Positions 1-10,854 of a stretch of DNA of 59,187 nucleotides are shown piece after piece (the stretch's first letter is position 1; each line of letters begins with the position of its first letter). Under the pieces are notes generated by a model. That model was given only the letters and a program-made list of their open reading frames with translations, did no database searches and was not told the origin of the DNA. The position numbers and the translations under genes are program-made. Origin of the DNA: Opitutaceae bacterium (GTDB lineage Bacteria; Verrucomicrobiota; Verrucomicrobiia; Opitutales; Opitutaceae); assembly GCA_028691845.1 (NCBI GenBank), contig JAQUYL010000002.1, forward strand, positions 187,384 to 246,570, in the 5' to 3' direction.

Positions 1-194
1 CCAAAAGCTACTTTGTAATTCCGGGATACACTCGTGTGGATGCAGCCCTGTATTACCGGTGGCGGAATTATGATATTTCGCTTAACGTGCAGAATTTGCT
101 CGATCGCAAATACATAGCGAACGCGAATACAACCGTGGCAATTTTCGGAGGAGAACCGCGAAACCTCACGTTCTCCGTGAGTGCACGTTTCTAG
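1..194 (+). CDS. TonB-dependent receptor, C-terminal fragment
   Basis: Only the last 63 codons are in the window (first full codon at 3, TAG at 192-194). The translated tail has the hallmark end of TonB-dependent outer-membrane receptors: a strand reading YDISLNVQNLLDRKYI, then GEPRNLTFSVSARF with the terminal phenylalanine recognised by the BAM complex. The phrase 'GEPRN' is typical of siderophore-receptor-like (FhuA/FecA type) members. The protein would form a 22-strand barrel that imports a ligand with TonB energy. A free STN-domain protein is encoded about 2 kb downstream. The ligand cannot be deduced from this fragment. Confidence 0.85.
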   Translation, partial: KSYFVIPGYTRVDAALYYRWRNYDISLNVQNLLDRKYIANANTTVAIFGGEPRNLTFSVSARF

Positions 195-253
195 AGACAT
201 ATGGGCGTTAAATGCATACTGTAAGAACATCAAATTAAATTTATTAATATAAT

Positions 254-1942
254 ATGAATACAGAAATCAAAAGCCCATTTTTATACAAATTTATTTCAGC
301 ATTGTTTCTTTCCTCCATGTGCCACGTGGCGCAAATCCAAGGCGCTCCATCAGCAGAGGACATCGCCAATTCCCCTACGCTGAAGAACATCACGCAAAGG
401 GGATTTATTGTTGCGGGCAGTGCGTTTAAGTATAAAAACCTAAACATCCGAAATCCCAGCACCGGAAAGCAGGAGGGTTTTTATGTGGATGTCGGAAAGG
501 CGCTGGCAAGGTATATGCTGGGGGACGAAGGCAAAATAAAATGGCGTTATGCCGCCGGTACTGCGCTCGGCAATGTGCTTTTTGTCGATCGAGGCGACGT
601 GGACCTCCTTCTTGATCCCGTCGCCCAGAACCCGGACTTCAAAAAGGTGGTCAACTTCTCCGATCCCGTCTTGCTCTCCGGCTCCGCCTTTCTCGTTAAG
701 AAGGGGAGCTCTTTTCGGGGCATGGAAAATATTACCGATGACACGACTGTCATTTACGATAAATCGAACACCGAAATTGGATTTGTAAAGGCCAAGCATC
801 CTGATGCCAAATACATTGCGTTCTGGGATACGCTGGACGTGCTCGATGCCCTTCAGTCCGGGAAAGGAGATGTTTTTACCACTTTCTATCCCGGCCTGCT
901 GAACATGGCCGCCAGATATCCAGAATACATGATCGTCGGGCGCTATACGGACAAATACCTGCCCATGTGCAGCAAAAAGGATGATCTTGTTTTTTTGCAT
1001 TATTTGAACGGCTTCCTAAAGACGTTAAAAGACAGCGGCGAATACGATAGGATCTACGACAAGTGGCTGACGCCGTATGGCGCCAACCAGCGCCCGGTCG
1101 GGGTGACTGCGGCGGATTTGCCTCCCATGAAACCAGGAGACTGGGCGGCCAACAACTACGTGGCGCCGGATGCCAATCGGGAGGCCATCATCGCAAGAGC
1201 GGAAGCGAATTCGCCCACGCTGGCGCGCATCAAACAGCGGGGTGCCCTAATCGTCGGAAACGCCTTCAAGTTTCAACGATTCAGTTTCCCCTCGCCGGAC
1301 CGGGGGGAGCCGCAGGGATTCATGGTCGACCTGACGCAATCGCTTGCGCGCCATATCCTCGGCGAAGGTGGAAAGGTGATCTGGAAGGTCATTCCGGATG
1401 AAGACGATGTCACCCCGGTGCAAAGGGGCGACGTGGATGCGATCATCGATATCGTATATCTCGGAGCGCAAATGGAGAAATTGGATGTAGTTAATTTCTC
1501 CGAAGAGATTTTTCGCTCCGGTGGGGTGCTTCTGGTAAGGAAGGGCAGCTTCATCCAAAGTCTGAATGATATTACCGATCAGACGCGGATCCTTAGTGCG
1601 CGAGGGGGGGAACAGACGCTTCGCCGAATTCGCGTCAGGGCTCCCAACGCAACCTATCTCAGCTTTGCAACTTATGACGAGGCCTTTGCAGCACTAAAAG
1701 AGGGGAAGGGGGATCTCGTGAGCGGATTGGCGCCCTATCTCTTCAACTGCGCCGTGCAGGATCAGAATTACACGCTGGTGTGCAAATTTCTTGAACGGCC
1801 GACATCAGTGGTTAGCCGCAAGGACGACCCAGCCTTCAACGACTACATCAACGACTTTCTCCGTTCCTGGCGTTCGAGCGGCCAATACGAGAAAATGTTC
1901 CAGAAATGGTTTGTCCCCTACGGCGGCAACATGATCAGATAA
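254..1942 (+). CDS. Secreted protein of two fused SBP_bac_3-like solute-binding domains
   Basis: 562 residues. An N-terminal signal peptide (about 1-30, ending near IQGA) precedes two homologous modules at about 33-290 and 310-562. Each begins with SPTL-x-x-I-x-QRG, then a GF-x-V-D motif (residues 77-81 and 357-361 approx.), a RGDVD motif, VNFS, and ends with SG-x-Y-x-x-x-x-x-KW-x-x-PYG. This order is that of periplasmic amino-acid-type (family 3) binding proteins, but a normal member has one module of about 250 residues. No ABC permease or ATPase lies nearby, so it may be a ligand-sequestering or sensing protein, or serve a distant transporter. AT-rich codon context and no clear Shine-Dalgarno before the ATG. 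Confidence 0.8.
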   Translation: MNTEIKSPFLYKFISALFLSSMCHVAQIQGAPSAEDIANSPTLKNITQRGFIVAGSAFKYKNLNIRNPSTGKQEGFYVDVGKALARYMLGDEGKIKWRYAAGTALGNVLFVDRGDVDLLLDPVAQNPDFKKVVNFSDPVLLSGSAFLVKKGSSFRGMENITDDTTVIYDKSNTEIGFVKAKHPDAKYIAFWDTLDVLDALQSGKGDVFTTFYPGLLNMAARYPEYMIVGRYTDKYLPMCSKKDDLVFLHYLNGFLKTLKDSGEYDRIYDKWLTPYGANQRPVGVTAADLPPMKPGDWAANNYVAPDANREAIIARAEANSPTLARIKQRGALIVGNAFKFQRFSFPSPDRGEPQGFMVDLTQSLARHILGEGGKVIWKVIPDEDDVTPVQRGDVDAIIDIVYLGAQMEKLDVVNFSEEIFRSGGVLLVRKGSFIQSLNDITDQTRILSARGGEQTLRRIRVRAPNATYLSFATYDEAFAALKEGKGDLVSGLAPYLFNCAVQDQNYTLVCKFLERPTSVVSRKDDPAFNDYINDFLRSWRSSGQYEKMFQKWFVPYGGNMIR

Positions 1943-2255
1943 TAAAACGATCCAGCGGGTTTTATCACTATATTAACGAGTGATTTATACAATTAGATGA
2001 GCGGAGGATCGCTTAAAGGGCTCTGCTTGCCTTTGCCTACCTTAGGGGCTTGTCGCCCTCGCTAATACCAACGAACCGCTACTCACAGCAAAACAAGCAA
2101 TCAAATCAAGTCAGGATGGCTATAAATAATAAAATATAGAAATGGGGAAATATCCCGCCCAGCAGTCGCGAATCATATAAAATACCCCATGTTGAATAAT
2201 GGCTTAATTCCGCTCAATTATGCTATAGCGTCGTCGCCTCATCATAGACCTCGCC
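1943..2255. other. AT-rich intergenic region
   Basis: About 310 bp with no convincing gene. A weak dyad (ATCACT ... AGTGAT, around 1965-1986) follows the preceding stop codon but lacks a T-tract, so it is not a convincing terminator. The stretch just before 2256 is AT-rich and could carry the promoter for the STN gene, but no clear -35/-10 pair was seen. Confidence 0.4.
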
Positions 2256-2633
2256 ATGAGTTTATCAAAAAAGCCAATCAATATGTTTTCTGCATTTAAG
2301 TTTTTGCAGTGCAGTGGGATTTTTATGCTATTGGAGCTTACTGAGATGGCAGCCGCACCGATGTGGTTTTCCATTGCACAAAAACCTGCAGGCGACGCGC
2401 TGCTAGCCTTTTCACGCCAAGCAGCGGCAAACGTGGTCTTCTCTTGCGATGACCTACAAGAGGTGAACACCCCAAAAGTTGTTGGCCTGTATGAACCAGC
2501 GGAGGCATTAACCAAACTTCTCCGGAATACGAGATTCCTCACATACATGGACGTGAGCGGCAGGTACATTGTGGTGGCAAATGCCACTGCAATCAAAACG
2601 GAATTTCAAGCCGAGATCCCTGCAAAACAATAG
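2256..2633 (+). CDS. Stand-alone STN-domain protein
   Basis: 125 residues. After a hydrophobic N-terminus (about 8-33, probably a signal sequence ending near EMAAA) comes one STN (secretin and TonB N-terminus short) domain: a phrase FSIAQKPAGDALLAFSRQA, then VVFSCDDL, then LYEPAEALTKLL, and a last strand RYIVVAN. STN domains normally sit at the N-terminus of transducing TonB receptors, where they contact an anti-sigma factor, or in secretins; here no barrel follows. It may act in trans with the receptor that ends at 194, or with another one. An internal ATG at 2286 is an alternative start. No sigma/anti-sigma pair is visible in the window. Confidence 0.75.
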   Translation: MSLSKKPINMFSAFKFLQCSGIFMLLELTEMAAAPMWFSIAQKPAGDALLAFSRQAAANVVFSCDDLQEVNTPKVVGLYEPAEALTKLLRNTRFLTYMDVSGRYIVVANATAIKTEFQAEIPAKQ

Positions 2634-2830
2634 CTCTAATTACGGTGCGAATGACAGGAACAACAGAAACTAAACCCATCCCTGCCTGACTCTTGCATTT
2701 CCTTCGCTTCGCGCAATGACGCAATTATACCGGCATGCCTAATCTAGCAATCGAAAGATTCAATGCCAAGCTCTCGATCGGCCAGTTATGCGAATATCCG
2801 TCTGACCTCCCGTGAAAATCTTCCCCCATT

Positions 2831-3874
2831 ATGAAAACGCGCTATTCCGCTAGTCTCTTATCGTTATTAGCCGTTATGGCTTTCGGGATGGCGCCGCCCT
2901 CCATCCGGGCAAAGTCAGCCCATGACGCGATTCGAGAGTCGATAGATGCTTTGCCTTCCTATACGGCCAAGGCAGTCGAGTTACCGCGCAACGCCAGCTA
3001 CCTGACTCCGCAAGGAGCTATTTCAATATATGGCTACGAGGATATGGTAGATATCCTGAAACGGCTTAACAAGATGTTTAGCGCCTCGCATCCTGGGTTC
3101 AGTTTTAACTTGGTGCTAAAAGGAACCTATACGGCGCCACCCGCGCTCACCAGTGGCGCCTCCGCGTTTGCCCCGATGGGGGCCGAGTTTGATGATGTTG
3201 ATATCCTCGCCTATCGAAAGTTTCGCCGCTCTTCCCCAGTGCTGTTTCGCATCGCGCACGATTCTGTGATCCTTCCGGCCGCATCCTCCCCGTTGGGGAT
3301 CTTTGTGCACAAGACCAATCCGATCGAGAGTCTCACGAGCAGCCAGGTGGGGCGCATCTTTTCTGTCGGTAGCGTCCACGGAGAGATCCGGACGTGGGGA
3401 GAGGCAGGCTTGGGCGGGGAATGGGAAGAGCGGGCGATTCATTCGTGTGGCATTCCGCTGCAGGGGGCCTTGGGAGTGTACATGCAAAACAAATTCGACG
3501 GCCGGCCGTATGGCCCAAAGCATACGTTTGTGAAGGAATCGAAGGATGTCATCAGCACGGTGGCAACTGATCCGGCGGCGATTGGCTTTGCGGCCATTAA
3601 TCTGCTAACGCCGGAAGTAAAGCTAGTTGCGATTGATGCCGGAAACGTCGCCGGACCTTCTCGGGGCGCGGTTGAGGACATCATCGCCGGGACTTATGCC
3701 TATGACCGCCATCTGCTGATCTACGTCCGTCAACCGATTGAACAATGGGTGCGGGAGTATCTCCGGTTAATCTTTTCCAAGGAAGGACAACAGGCCATTG
3801 CCGATGATTCCCGGGGATATCTGCCCCTTAACCCCCGCGAAGTCGCAGTAGAATTGGAGAAGCTGAATCACTAA
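2831..3874 (+). CDS. PstS-like periplasmic binding protein
   Basis: 347 residues with a signal peptide (about 1-27, ending SIRAKS). The fold signature is that of the PstS/PBP-like superfamily: an early 'SIYGYEDM' strand and helix, 'KTNPIESLTSSQVGRIFSVG' (the usual NPI-x-x-LT-x-x-Q-x-x-x-IFSG motif), a 'TW' element, and 'DPAAIGFAAI' (equivalent to PGAIGY). It ends with 'SKEGQQAIADDSRGYLPL', the standard final helix. The phosphate-binding TGS/T loop of true PstS is not obvious, so the ligand is uncertain. No pstCAB genes lie near. It is one of three orphan binding-protein genes on this strand between 254 and 7825. Confidence 0.75.
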   Translation: MKTRYSASLLSLLAVMAFGMAPPSIRAKSAHDAIRESIDALPSYTAKAVELPRNASYLTPQGAISIYGYEDMVDILKRLNKMFSASHPGFSFNLVLKGTYTAPPALTSGASAFAPMGAEFDDVDILAYRKFRRSSPVLFRIAHDSVILPAASSPLGIFVHKTNPIESLTSSQVGRIFSVGSVHGEIRTWGEAGLGGEWEERAIHSCGIPLQGALGVYMQNKFDGRPYGPKHTFVKESKDVISTVATDPAAIGFAAINLLTPEVKLVAIDAGNVAGPSRGAVEDIIAGTYAYDRHLLIYVRQPIEQWVREYLRLIFSKEGQQAIADDSRGYLPLNPREVAVELEKLNH

Positions 3875-3924
3875 GGCGGTCAGCGGGAGGTCCGACAATC
3901 CAATCCTTCGATAAATCAGCACCG

Positions 3925-4494
3925 ATGAAAAAACCGAAGTTCAATCTTCGTTCGCTGGGAAAGCGAATGACGGATGATCTGGCCGAGGTCTTTGCCAAGG
4001 CAGACAGCAACGATCTTGAAAAGCTATGCGATGCGTTACTTCACGCCAGGCGCATTGCTTGCTTTGGCGTAGGGAGGGAAGGCCTAATGATGCAGGCAGT
4101 TTGCATGCGGCTGATGCATGCAGGGCTAAATGCTCATTATGTGGGCGACATGGCTACCCCGCCCATCGGTCGGGGTGATCTCCTGTTTGCCAGCGCCGGC
4201 CCCGGGCATTTCCCGACAGTCGAAGCGCTGCTCTCGGTGGCCCGAAACGCCGGAGCGCAAACAGCAGTCGTTACCGCCCAGCCCAAGCGGGCGGCCAAAA
4301 TGCCGGTTGATTTGCTCATATATTTGCCGGCTCAGACGATGGTGGACGTCGACCAGAAAATCAGCGTTATGACGATGGGCAGCCACTATGAGGCGGCTCA
4401 GCTGCTCTATTTCGATATCTTGACCATCCGGCTCTTGGAGCGCACGAACCAAAAGCGCGAAAACATGTATACACGGTACACAAACCTTAAATAA
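3925..4494 (+). CDS. SIS-domain sugar-phosphate isomerase, HxlB (6-phospho-3-hexuloisomerase)-like
   Basis: 189 residues, the usual size of 6-phospho-3-hexuloisomerase (PHI). A single SIS domain is visible: 'IACFGVGREGLMMQAVCMRL' (PHI consensus GxGRSG...A..MRL), 'HYVGDMATPPIGRGDLLFASAGPG' and 'MGSHYEAAQLLYFD' (consensus MGT.FE.A...F.D). In PHI the serine of GRSG binds phosphate; here the motif is GREG, so the substrate may differ. No hexulose-6-phosphate synthase gene is adjacent. The gene ends 12 bp before the SDR gene and is probably co-transcribed with it and the MFS transporter, which suggests catabolism of a sugar or sugar acid. Confidence 0.72.
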   Translation: MKKPKFNLRSLGKRMTDDLAEVFAKADSNDLEKLCDALLHARRIACFGVGREGLMMQAVCMRLMHAGLNAHYVGDMATPPIGRGDLLFASAGPGHFPTVEALLSVARNAGAQTAVVTAQPKRAAKMPVDLLIYLPAQTMVDVDQKISVMTMGSHYEAAQLLYFDILTIRLLERTNQKRENMYTRYTNLK

Positions 4495-4506
4495 ACACTA
4501 TATATT

Positions 4507-5268
4507 ATGAACAATAAAATGCTGCTGGAAAACAAAGTAGCTGTAATCTCAGGAGCAGCCTCAAAGAGGGGAATCGGACTCGCCACGGCCCAGTTGTTCG
4601 CGGAACATGGGGCGGCAGTGGCGCTTCTGGACCTTGAGAAAATGGCTCCAGCGGAAGCGGCTAAAGCCATTGGTCCCCAACATCGCGGATACATTTGTGA
4701 TGTGACAAATAAGAAGCAGTGTGAGGAGGTGGCCCAGCAGGTCATTAAAGACTTTGGAGCCGTGGATATTCTCGTCAACAATGCCGGGATCACTCAGCCG
4801 ATCCGTATAATGGGAATCCAACCGGAGAATTTCGATGCCGTGATCAATGTCAACTTGCGCGGCATGTTGTATTTATCCCAGGCGTTTATCCCCCACATGA
4901 TTAGTCGTGGTACTGGATCAATAATGTGCACAGGCTCCGTTTCTGGCCAGGCCGGTGGCGGATGGTTTGGCGGGCCGCATTATTCTGCCGCAAAAGGTGG
5001 CATGATGGCACTGGCTAAGGATATGGCAAAGGAATTGGCCCCCAAGGGCATCCGTGTTAACGCAGTATCTCCGGGTATGGTGGATACGGACATTCGCGGT
5101 GATCGGATGACTCAGGAAGTCTTCAACAAGATCCTCAGCAGCATCCCAATGGGCCGCATCGCTCAACCTCGTGAAATTGCCGGGGTCTTTTTGTTCTTAG
5201 CTTCGGATTTGTCATCATTTATCACTGGCGCGGTAATCGATGTGAACGGCGGCAATTTTATCCATTAA
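4507..5268 (+). CDS. SDR family NAD(P)-dependent oxidoreductase
   Basis: 253 residues, a complete classical short-chain dehydrogenase. Visible are the nucleotide-binding glycine motif (GAASKRGIGLA, about residues 16-26), the NNAG motif, the catalytic Ser followed by Y-S-A-A-K (Tyr and Lys about 160-164), and the PG-x-V-x-T element. The end 'SSFITGAVIDVNGG' is typical of FabG/glucose-1-dehydrogenase-like members. Substrate specificity cannot be read from sequence. It sits between the SIS isomerase and the MFS transporter with very short gaps, so a role in catabolism of an imported polyol, sugar or sugar acid is likely. Confidence 0.88.
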   Translation: MNNKMLLENKVAVISGAASKRGIGLATAQLFAEHGAAVALLDLEKMAPAEAAKAIGPQHRGYICDVTNKKQCEEVAQQVIKDFGAVDILVNNAGITQPIRIMGIQPENFDAVINVNLRGMLYLSQAFIPHMISRGTGSIMCTGSVSGQAGGGWFGGPHYSAAKGGMMALAKDMAKELAPKGIRVNAVSPGMVDTDIRGDRMTQEVFNKILSSIPMGRIAQPREIAGVFLFLASDLSSFITGAVIDVNGGNFIH

Positions 5269-5286
5269 TCGACCCCATCAAGCCCA

Positions 5287-6621
5287 TTGAACTCTTCTCC
5301 AACCCTCGCAGCCGGGACGACCAGCACTGCCCCCAGTTACGAACAGGAGGTCAAACCGATTGTTCGTAAGATAAAGCGACGCCTCATTCCGCTTGTGGTG
5401 GCCATGTACTTCATCGCGTATGTCGATCGTTCAAACATAGGGTTTGCCGCATTGACGATGAATCGCGACCTCGGGCTGACTCCGGATGTCTTCGGCTTTG
5501 CCGCCGGAATCTTCTATTTGGGCTATATTCTCTTTGAAGTGCCGAGCAATGTGATGCTACACCGTTTTGGGGCGCGACTTTGGCTAGCACGAATCATGAT
5601 CACCTGGGGTCTGCTGTCGATCGCGATGGCATTCGCCCAAGGCGCCACCAGCCTTTCAATCCTGCGCTTTTTGCTCGGATTTGCCGAGGCGGGGTTGGCC
5701 CCCGGACTGATCTTCTATCTCACGGTCTGGTTTCCCAAGCAGGAGTTGGCCAAGGTTATTTCATATTATTACCTGGGATTGCCGTTGTCGACCATAGTCG
5801 CCGGACCGTTGTCGGGCTGGATCCTTGATCATTTTGGCTATGCTCTCGGGATAAGGGGATGGCAATGGCTCTTTATTTTGGAGGGGATTCCCGCTGTTAT
5901 CTTTGCGTTTGTCACCCTCTGCTTTCTGACCAATTCCCCGGAAGAGGCCACTTGGTTAACGAGCCGGGAAAAAGAAATATACACGAAAGTAATGCACCAG
6001 CAAAGGAGCACGATTGAAGCAAAGGAATCGGTAAGCCTCAAACAGGCCTTGCTGGATTTTCGGGTATGGACACTGGGAATCGCCTATTGTTTTACCGTCA
6101 TAGGAATCACGGGATTGGGTTTTTGGATGCCGCAGATCATCAAGCAGTTTGATTTCACAAATACTTCGGTCGGCTTGCTGACCATGATCCCCTACGGGGT
6201 AGGCACTGTATTCATGTACCTGTGGTCTGCGCACTCAGATCAAACCCAGGAGCGTCTGTGGCACTTTATCTTGCCTTCGGTGGGGTTATCAGTGGGTTTT
6301 GCCATTAGCGCCACCGCAAGCTCCTCGACTGTGTCCCTGCTCGGCATGACCGTGAGTACCATGGGATTTCTTTCGGCGGTTCCGGTGTTTTATACCTTCC
6401 CGGCCTCATTCCTCACCAGTTCGGCTTCGGCGGTGGGCCTCGCCCTCATCAATTCGATTGGGAATATTGGGGGTTTTTTGGGGCCCTATCTGATCGGCGT
6501 GCTGACACGTTCGACCGGCGGCACGGTTTATGGATTATGGGCGGTCGCTGCTTTAGTGTTGATTGCGCCTATTATGGTGGCAGCGTTAAGTCGTTCAAAA
6601 CGCGCCGTAGACGGGAAATAA
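5287..6621 (+). CDS. MFS transporter, anion:cation symporter (ACS) type
   Basis: 444 residues with about 12 hydrophobic segments. The N-terminal part has the ACS-family signature: 'YFIAYVDRSNIGFAALTMNRDLGLTP', 'GIFYLGYILFEVPSNVML', 'RFLLGFAEAGLAPGLIFYLTVWFP'. ACS members import sugar acids, tartrate, phthalate or similar carboxylates by proton symport. The start is a TTG 18 bp after the SDR stop; the first ATG in frame lies inside helix 1 (5404), so TTG is preferred. It probably forms an operon with the SIS and SDR genes. The exact substrate is unknown. Confidence 0.87.
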   Translation: MNSSPTLAAGTTSTAPSYEQEVKPIVRKIKRRLIPLVVAMYFIAYVDRSNIGFAALTMNRDLGLTPDVFGFAAGIFYLGYILFEVPSNVMLHRFGARLWLARIMITWGLLSIAMAFAQGATSLSILRFLLGFAEAGLAPGLIFYLTVWFPKQELAKVISYYYLGLPLSTIVAGPLSGWILDHFGYALGIRGWQWLFILEGIPAVIFAFVTLCFLTNSPEEATWLTSREKEIYTKVMHQQRSTIEAKESVSLKQALLDFRVWTLGIAYCFTVIGITGLGFWMPQIIKQFDFTNTSVGLLTMIPYGVGTVFMYLWSAHSDQTQERLWHFILPSVGLSVGFAISATASSSTVSLLGMTVSTMGFLSAVPVFYTFPASFLTSSASAVGLALINSIGNIGGFLGPYLIGVLTRSTGGTVYGLWAVAALVLIAPIMVAALSRSKRAVDGK

Positions 6622-6712
6622 CCTCCCATGTGCCCCTAGGCTGATGGAAAATCCATTTTGCTTCATGCAAACATAAACAACCAACAACCAGAAATATATT
6701 CGCATTACTGCT

Positions 6713-7825
6713 ATGATTACTCCAGCCCGACTCTTGCCTTTCGCAGCCCTTCTGGGGCTGCTTGCTCTCGGTTTGTCCACATCTTGCGTGCCGGCCGCAC
6801 CTGCGCCGGTCAAGGTAAAGCTGGCGCCCATGCCCGGCTTCGGGGGATACCTGGTTCCGGCCCTGGCCGCCAAACTCGGCTATTTCGCACAGGAGGGGCT
6901 GGACGTGGAACTAAAGGACGTAATGGACTTTCACCCGGTGGATTGGCGGTCCACCGAGCTGCTTAATAGCGGGGAGATTGATGCGGAAATCTGCTGGTAT
7001 CACCGGACCATTTACGGCATCGCCAACAAGGCGCCGGCGAAGGCCGTAGTTCTGCTCGAAGACAGCCCCGGCATCTCCATTTTCGTTGCCAATAAAGTGA
7101 AGGATCAGATCAAGAGCGCCGCAGATTTTAATGGAAGAAGGGTGGCTATATCGGACGGTTTCTCGACCAAACATTTCCTTACCGACTATATTGCCACGAG
7201 GGTGGGTGGGGCTCCCGACAGTTTCATACAAGTGCCTAAGGAGATCCAGGCAAGTGTACCGAGCATAGTCAATGGCATCAAGGCCGGGCAGGTCGATGTG
7301 GTAACGATCATGGAGCCGAAAACATCCCAACTCGTCGCCTCAAATCTGGTGACCCTGATGTATGACCTTAATAACGCCGAGGGGACGAAAAAGGCCCTGG
7401 GGGATGTGTGGCCGACGCGATGCCTCTATGTGTCCCCCGAATTCATCAAGGCCCATCCTGATGCAGTGCAGCGCCTGGTTAACGCAGTGGTTCGAACAAT
7501 GAGATATATCAATACGCACACGGCGGAAGAAATCTTCGCCCAATTGCCGGCCAGCTATTTCGACCCCCATCTGGGCAACAGTCTGAGAGCGGCGGACAAA
7601 GCGGCAAAATTGGCTGAGTTGAAGAATGTGCTGCCGACCTTCGCCCGCGGGGATTATTCGATCCCCCCGACCTCCGCGCAACTGGTGGTAAAGGTGGTCC
7701 TCGACACCCCCTTCGACGATTCAGACGAGGGAAAATATCGCGCCGTCGCCCGGGAGGTACAGGTGAAGCCTGAGGAAACCTACGACAACAGTTTTGTCGA
7801 AAAGGCCATGAGGAACATCAAGTAA
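6713..7825 (+). CDS. SsuA/TauA/NMT1-like ABC substrate-binding protein
   Basis: 370 residues. The N-terminal hydrophobic stretch ends in LSTSC, a possible but imperfect lipobox, so the protein may be a lipoprotein or a cleaved periplasmic protein. The mature part fits the NMT1/THI5-SsuA family: 'AKLGYFAQEGLDVEL', 'DFNGRRVAISDGFSTKHFL', 'IKAGQVDVVTIMEP', 'LYVSPEFIKAHPDAVQRLVNAVVR'. Homologues bind sulfonates, taurine, nitrate or pyrimidine precursors for an ABC importer. No permease or ATPase follows; the next 590 bp carry no recognisable gene. It is the third orphan binding-protein gene of this island. Confidence 0.82.
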   Translation: MITPARLLPFAALLGLLALGLSTSCVPAAPAPVKVKLAPMPGFGGYLVPALAAKLGYFAQEGLDVELKDVMDFHPVDWRSTELLNSGEIDAEICWYHRTIYGIANKAPAKAVVLLEDSPGISIFVANKVKDQIKSAADFNGRRVAISDGFSTKHFLTDYIATRVGGAPDSFIQVPKEIQASVPSIVNGIKAGQVDVVTIMEPKTSQLVASNLVTLMYDLNNAEGTKKALGDVWPTRCLYVSPEFIKAHPDAVQRLVNAVVRTMRYINTHTAEEIFAQLPASYFDPHLGNSLRAADKAAKLAELKNVLPTFARGDYSIPPTSAQLVVKVVLDTPFDDSDEGKYRAVAREVQVKPEETYDNSFVEKAMRNIK

Positions 7826-8416
7826 CTCTGGTGACCATAAAAGGTGCGGGCTCAATGGGACGGAATGCAGTGCCTATTGGGCCCTGCCCCGCGAGGGGAA
7901 GGCCTTCACAAAATATCCGGTGGTAATGCCGGAATCATCCAGATTGCCGGCCTGAAGCAGGCACGAATCCTTGCAGGGTTTTCCCAGGCTCTTTTCCCGC
8001 CGATGGGCCGGATCAACGGAATCGGCGATGGGCCGGTCAATCGATTTACACGCCAGCATCTGCCTCCCTTTGCGTTTGGCGGGATCGGAGTGGGAGGGGG
8101 AGACAGGCAATAGCGGGGGAGCTCGGGCTGAACCGGGGCCCATTTCAATCACTTCCCCATAGGGTATCTGGCCGCGGCCCCAAAGGGCAATTCCGGGTGG
8201 CATGCCTCCGGGGCGGGGAGGCTGCGGAACAGGTTTCAGAGGCGTGCGCCGGTGGTGTCGCGAGAACGGGGAGATGGACTTTCTGGATGGTGCCTGTCGG
8301 CGCGGAGGCAGGGCTGTCTTGCCGCGGCGGGGTACGTTTAATCGTTGCCCATCGCCTGATCCCAAAAATATTACCTGCACCTAAACCGCGTCGTGTGGGT
8401 TGTTCGTTGCCTCATT
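7826..8416. other. Gene-poor stretch, possibly decayed sequence
   Basis: About 590 bp without a gene I can support. Overlapping open frames exist on both strands (for example 7874-8380 on the minus strand), but their translations are rich in Pro, Arg and Ser and match no family I know. It marks the change from the AT-richer island to the G+C-rich remainder of the window. Confidence 0.4.
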
Positions 8417-10729
<2,313 letters not shown>

Positions 10730-10854
10730 CGGAACAGTGCGGCGTTTCGGTCATAAAACCCCGCGCGGATCGCGGCATGGAAGGATGGGCCGTTGCAACA
10801 CGGATCGGGCCGGGCTCGCGATGGCCCAGGCCCGAGCCCGGCTGGCGGTTGATC

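Noticed and set aside
7874..8380. Open frame of 168 codons on the minus strand and overlapping + frames
   Set aside because: The translations are low-complexity (Pro/Arg/Ser), match no family, have no plausible start site, and the frames overlap each other. A faint cytochrome-c-like look (CKSID) lacks the CXXCH motif.
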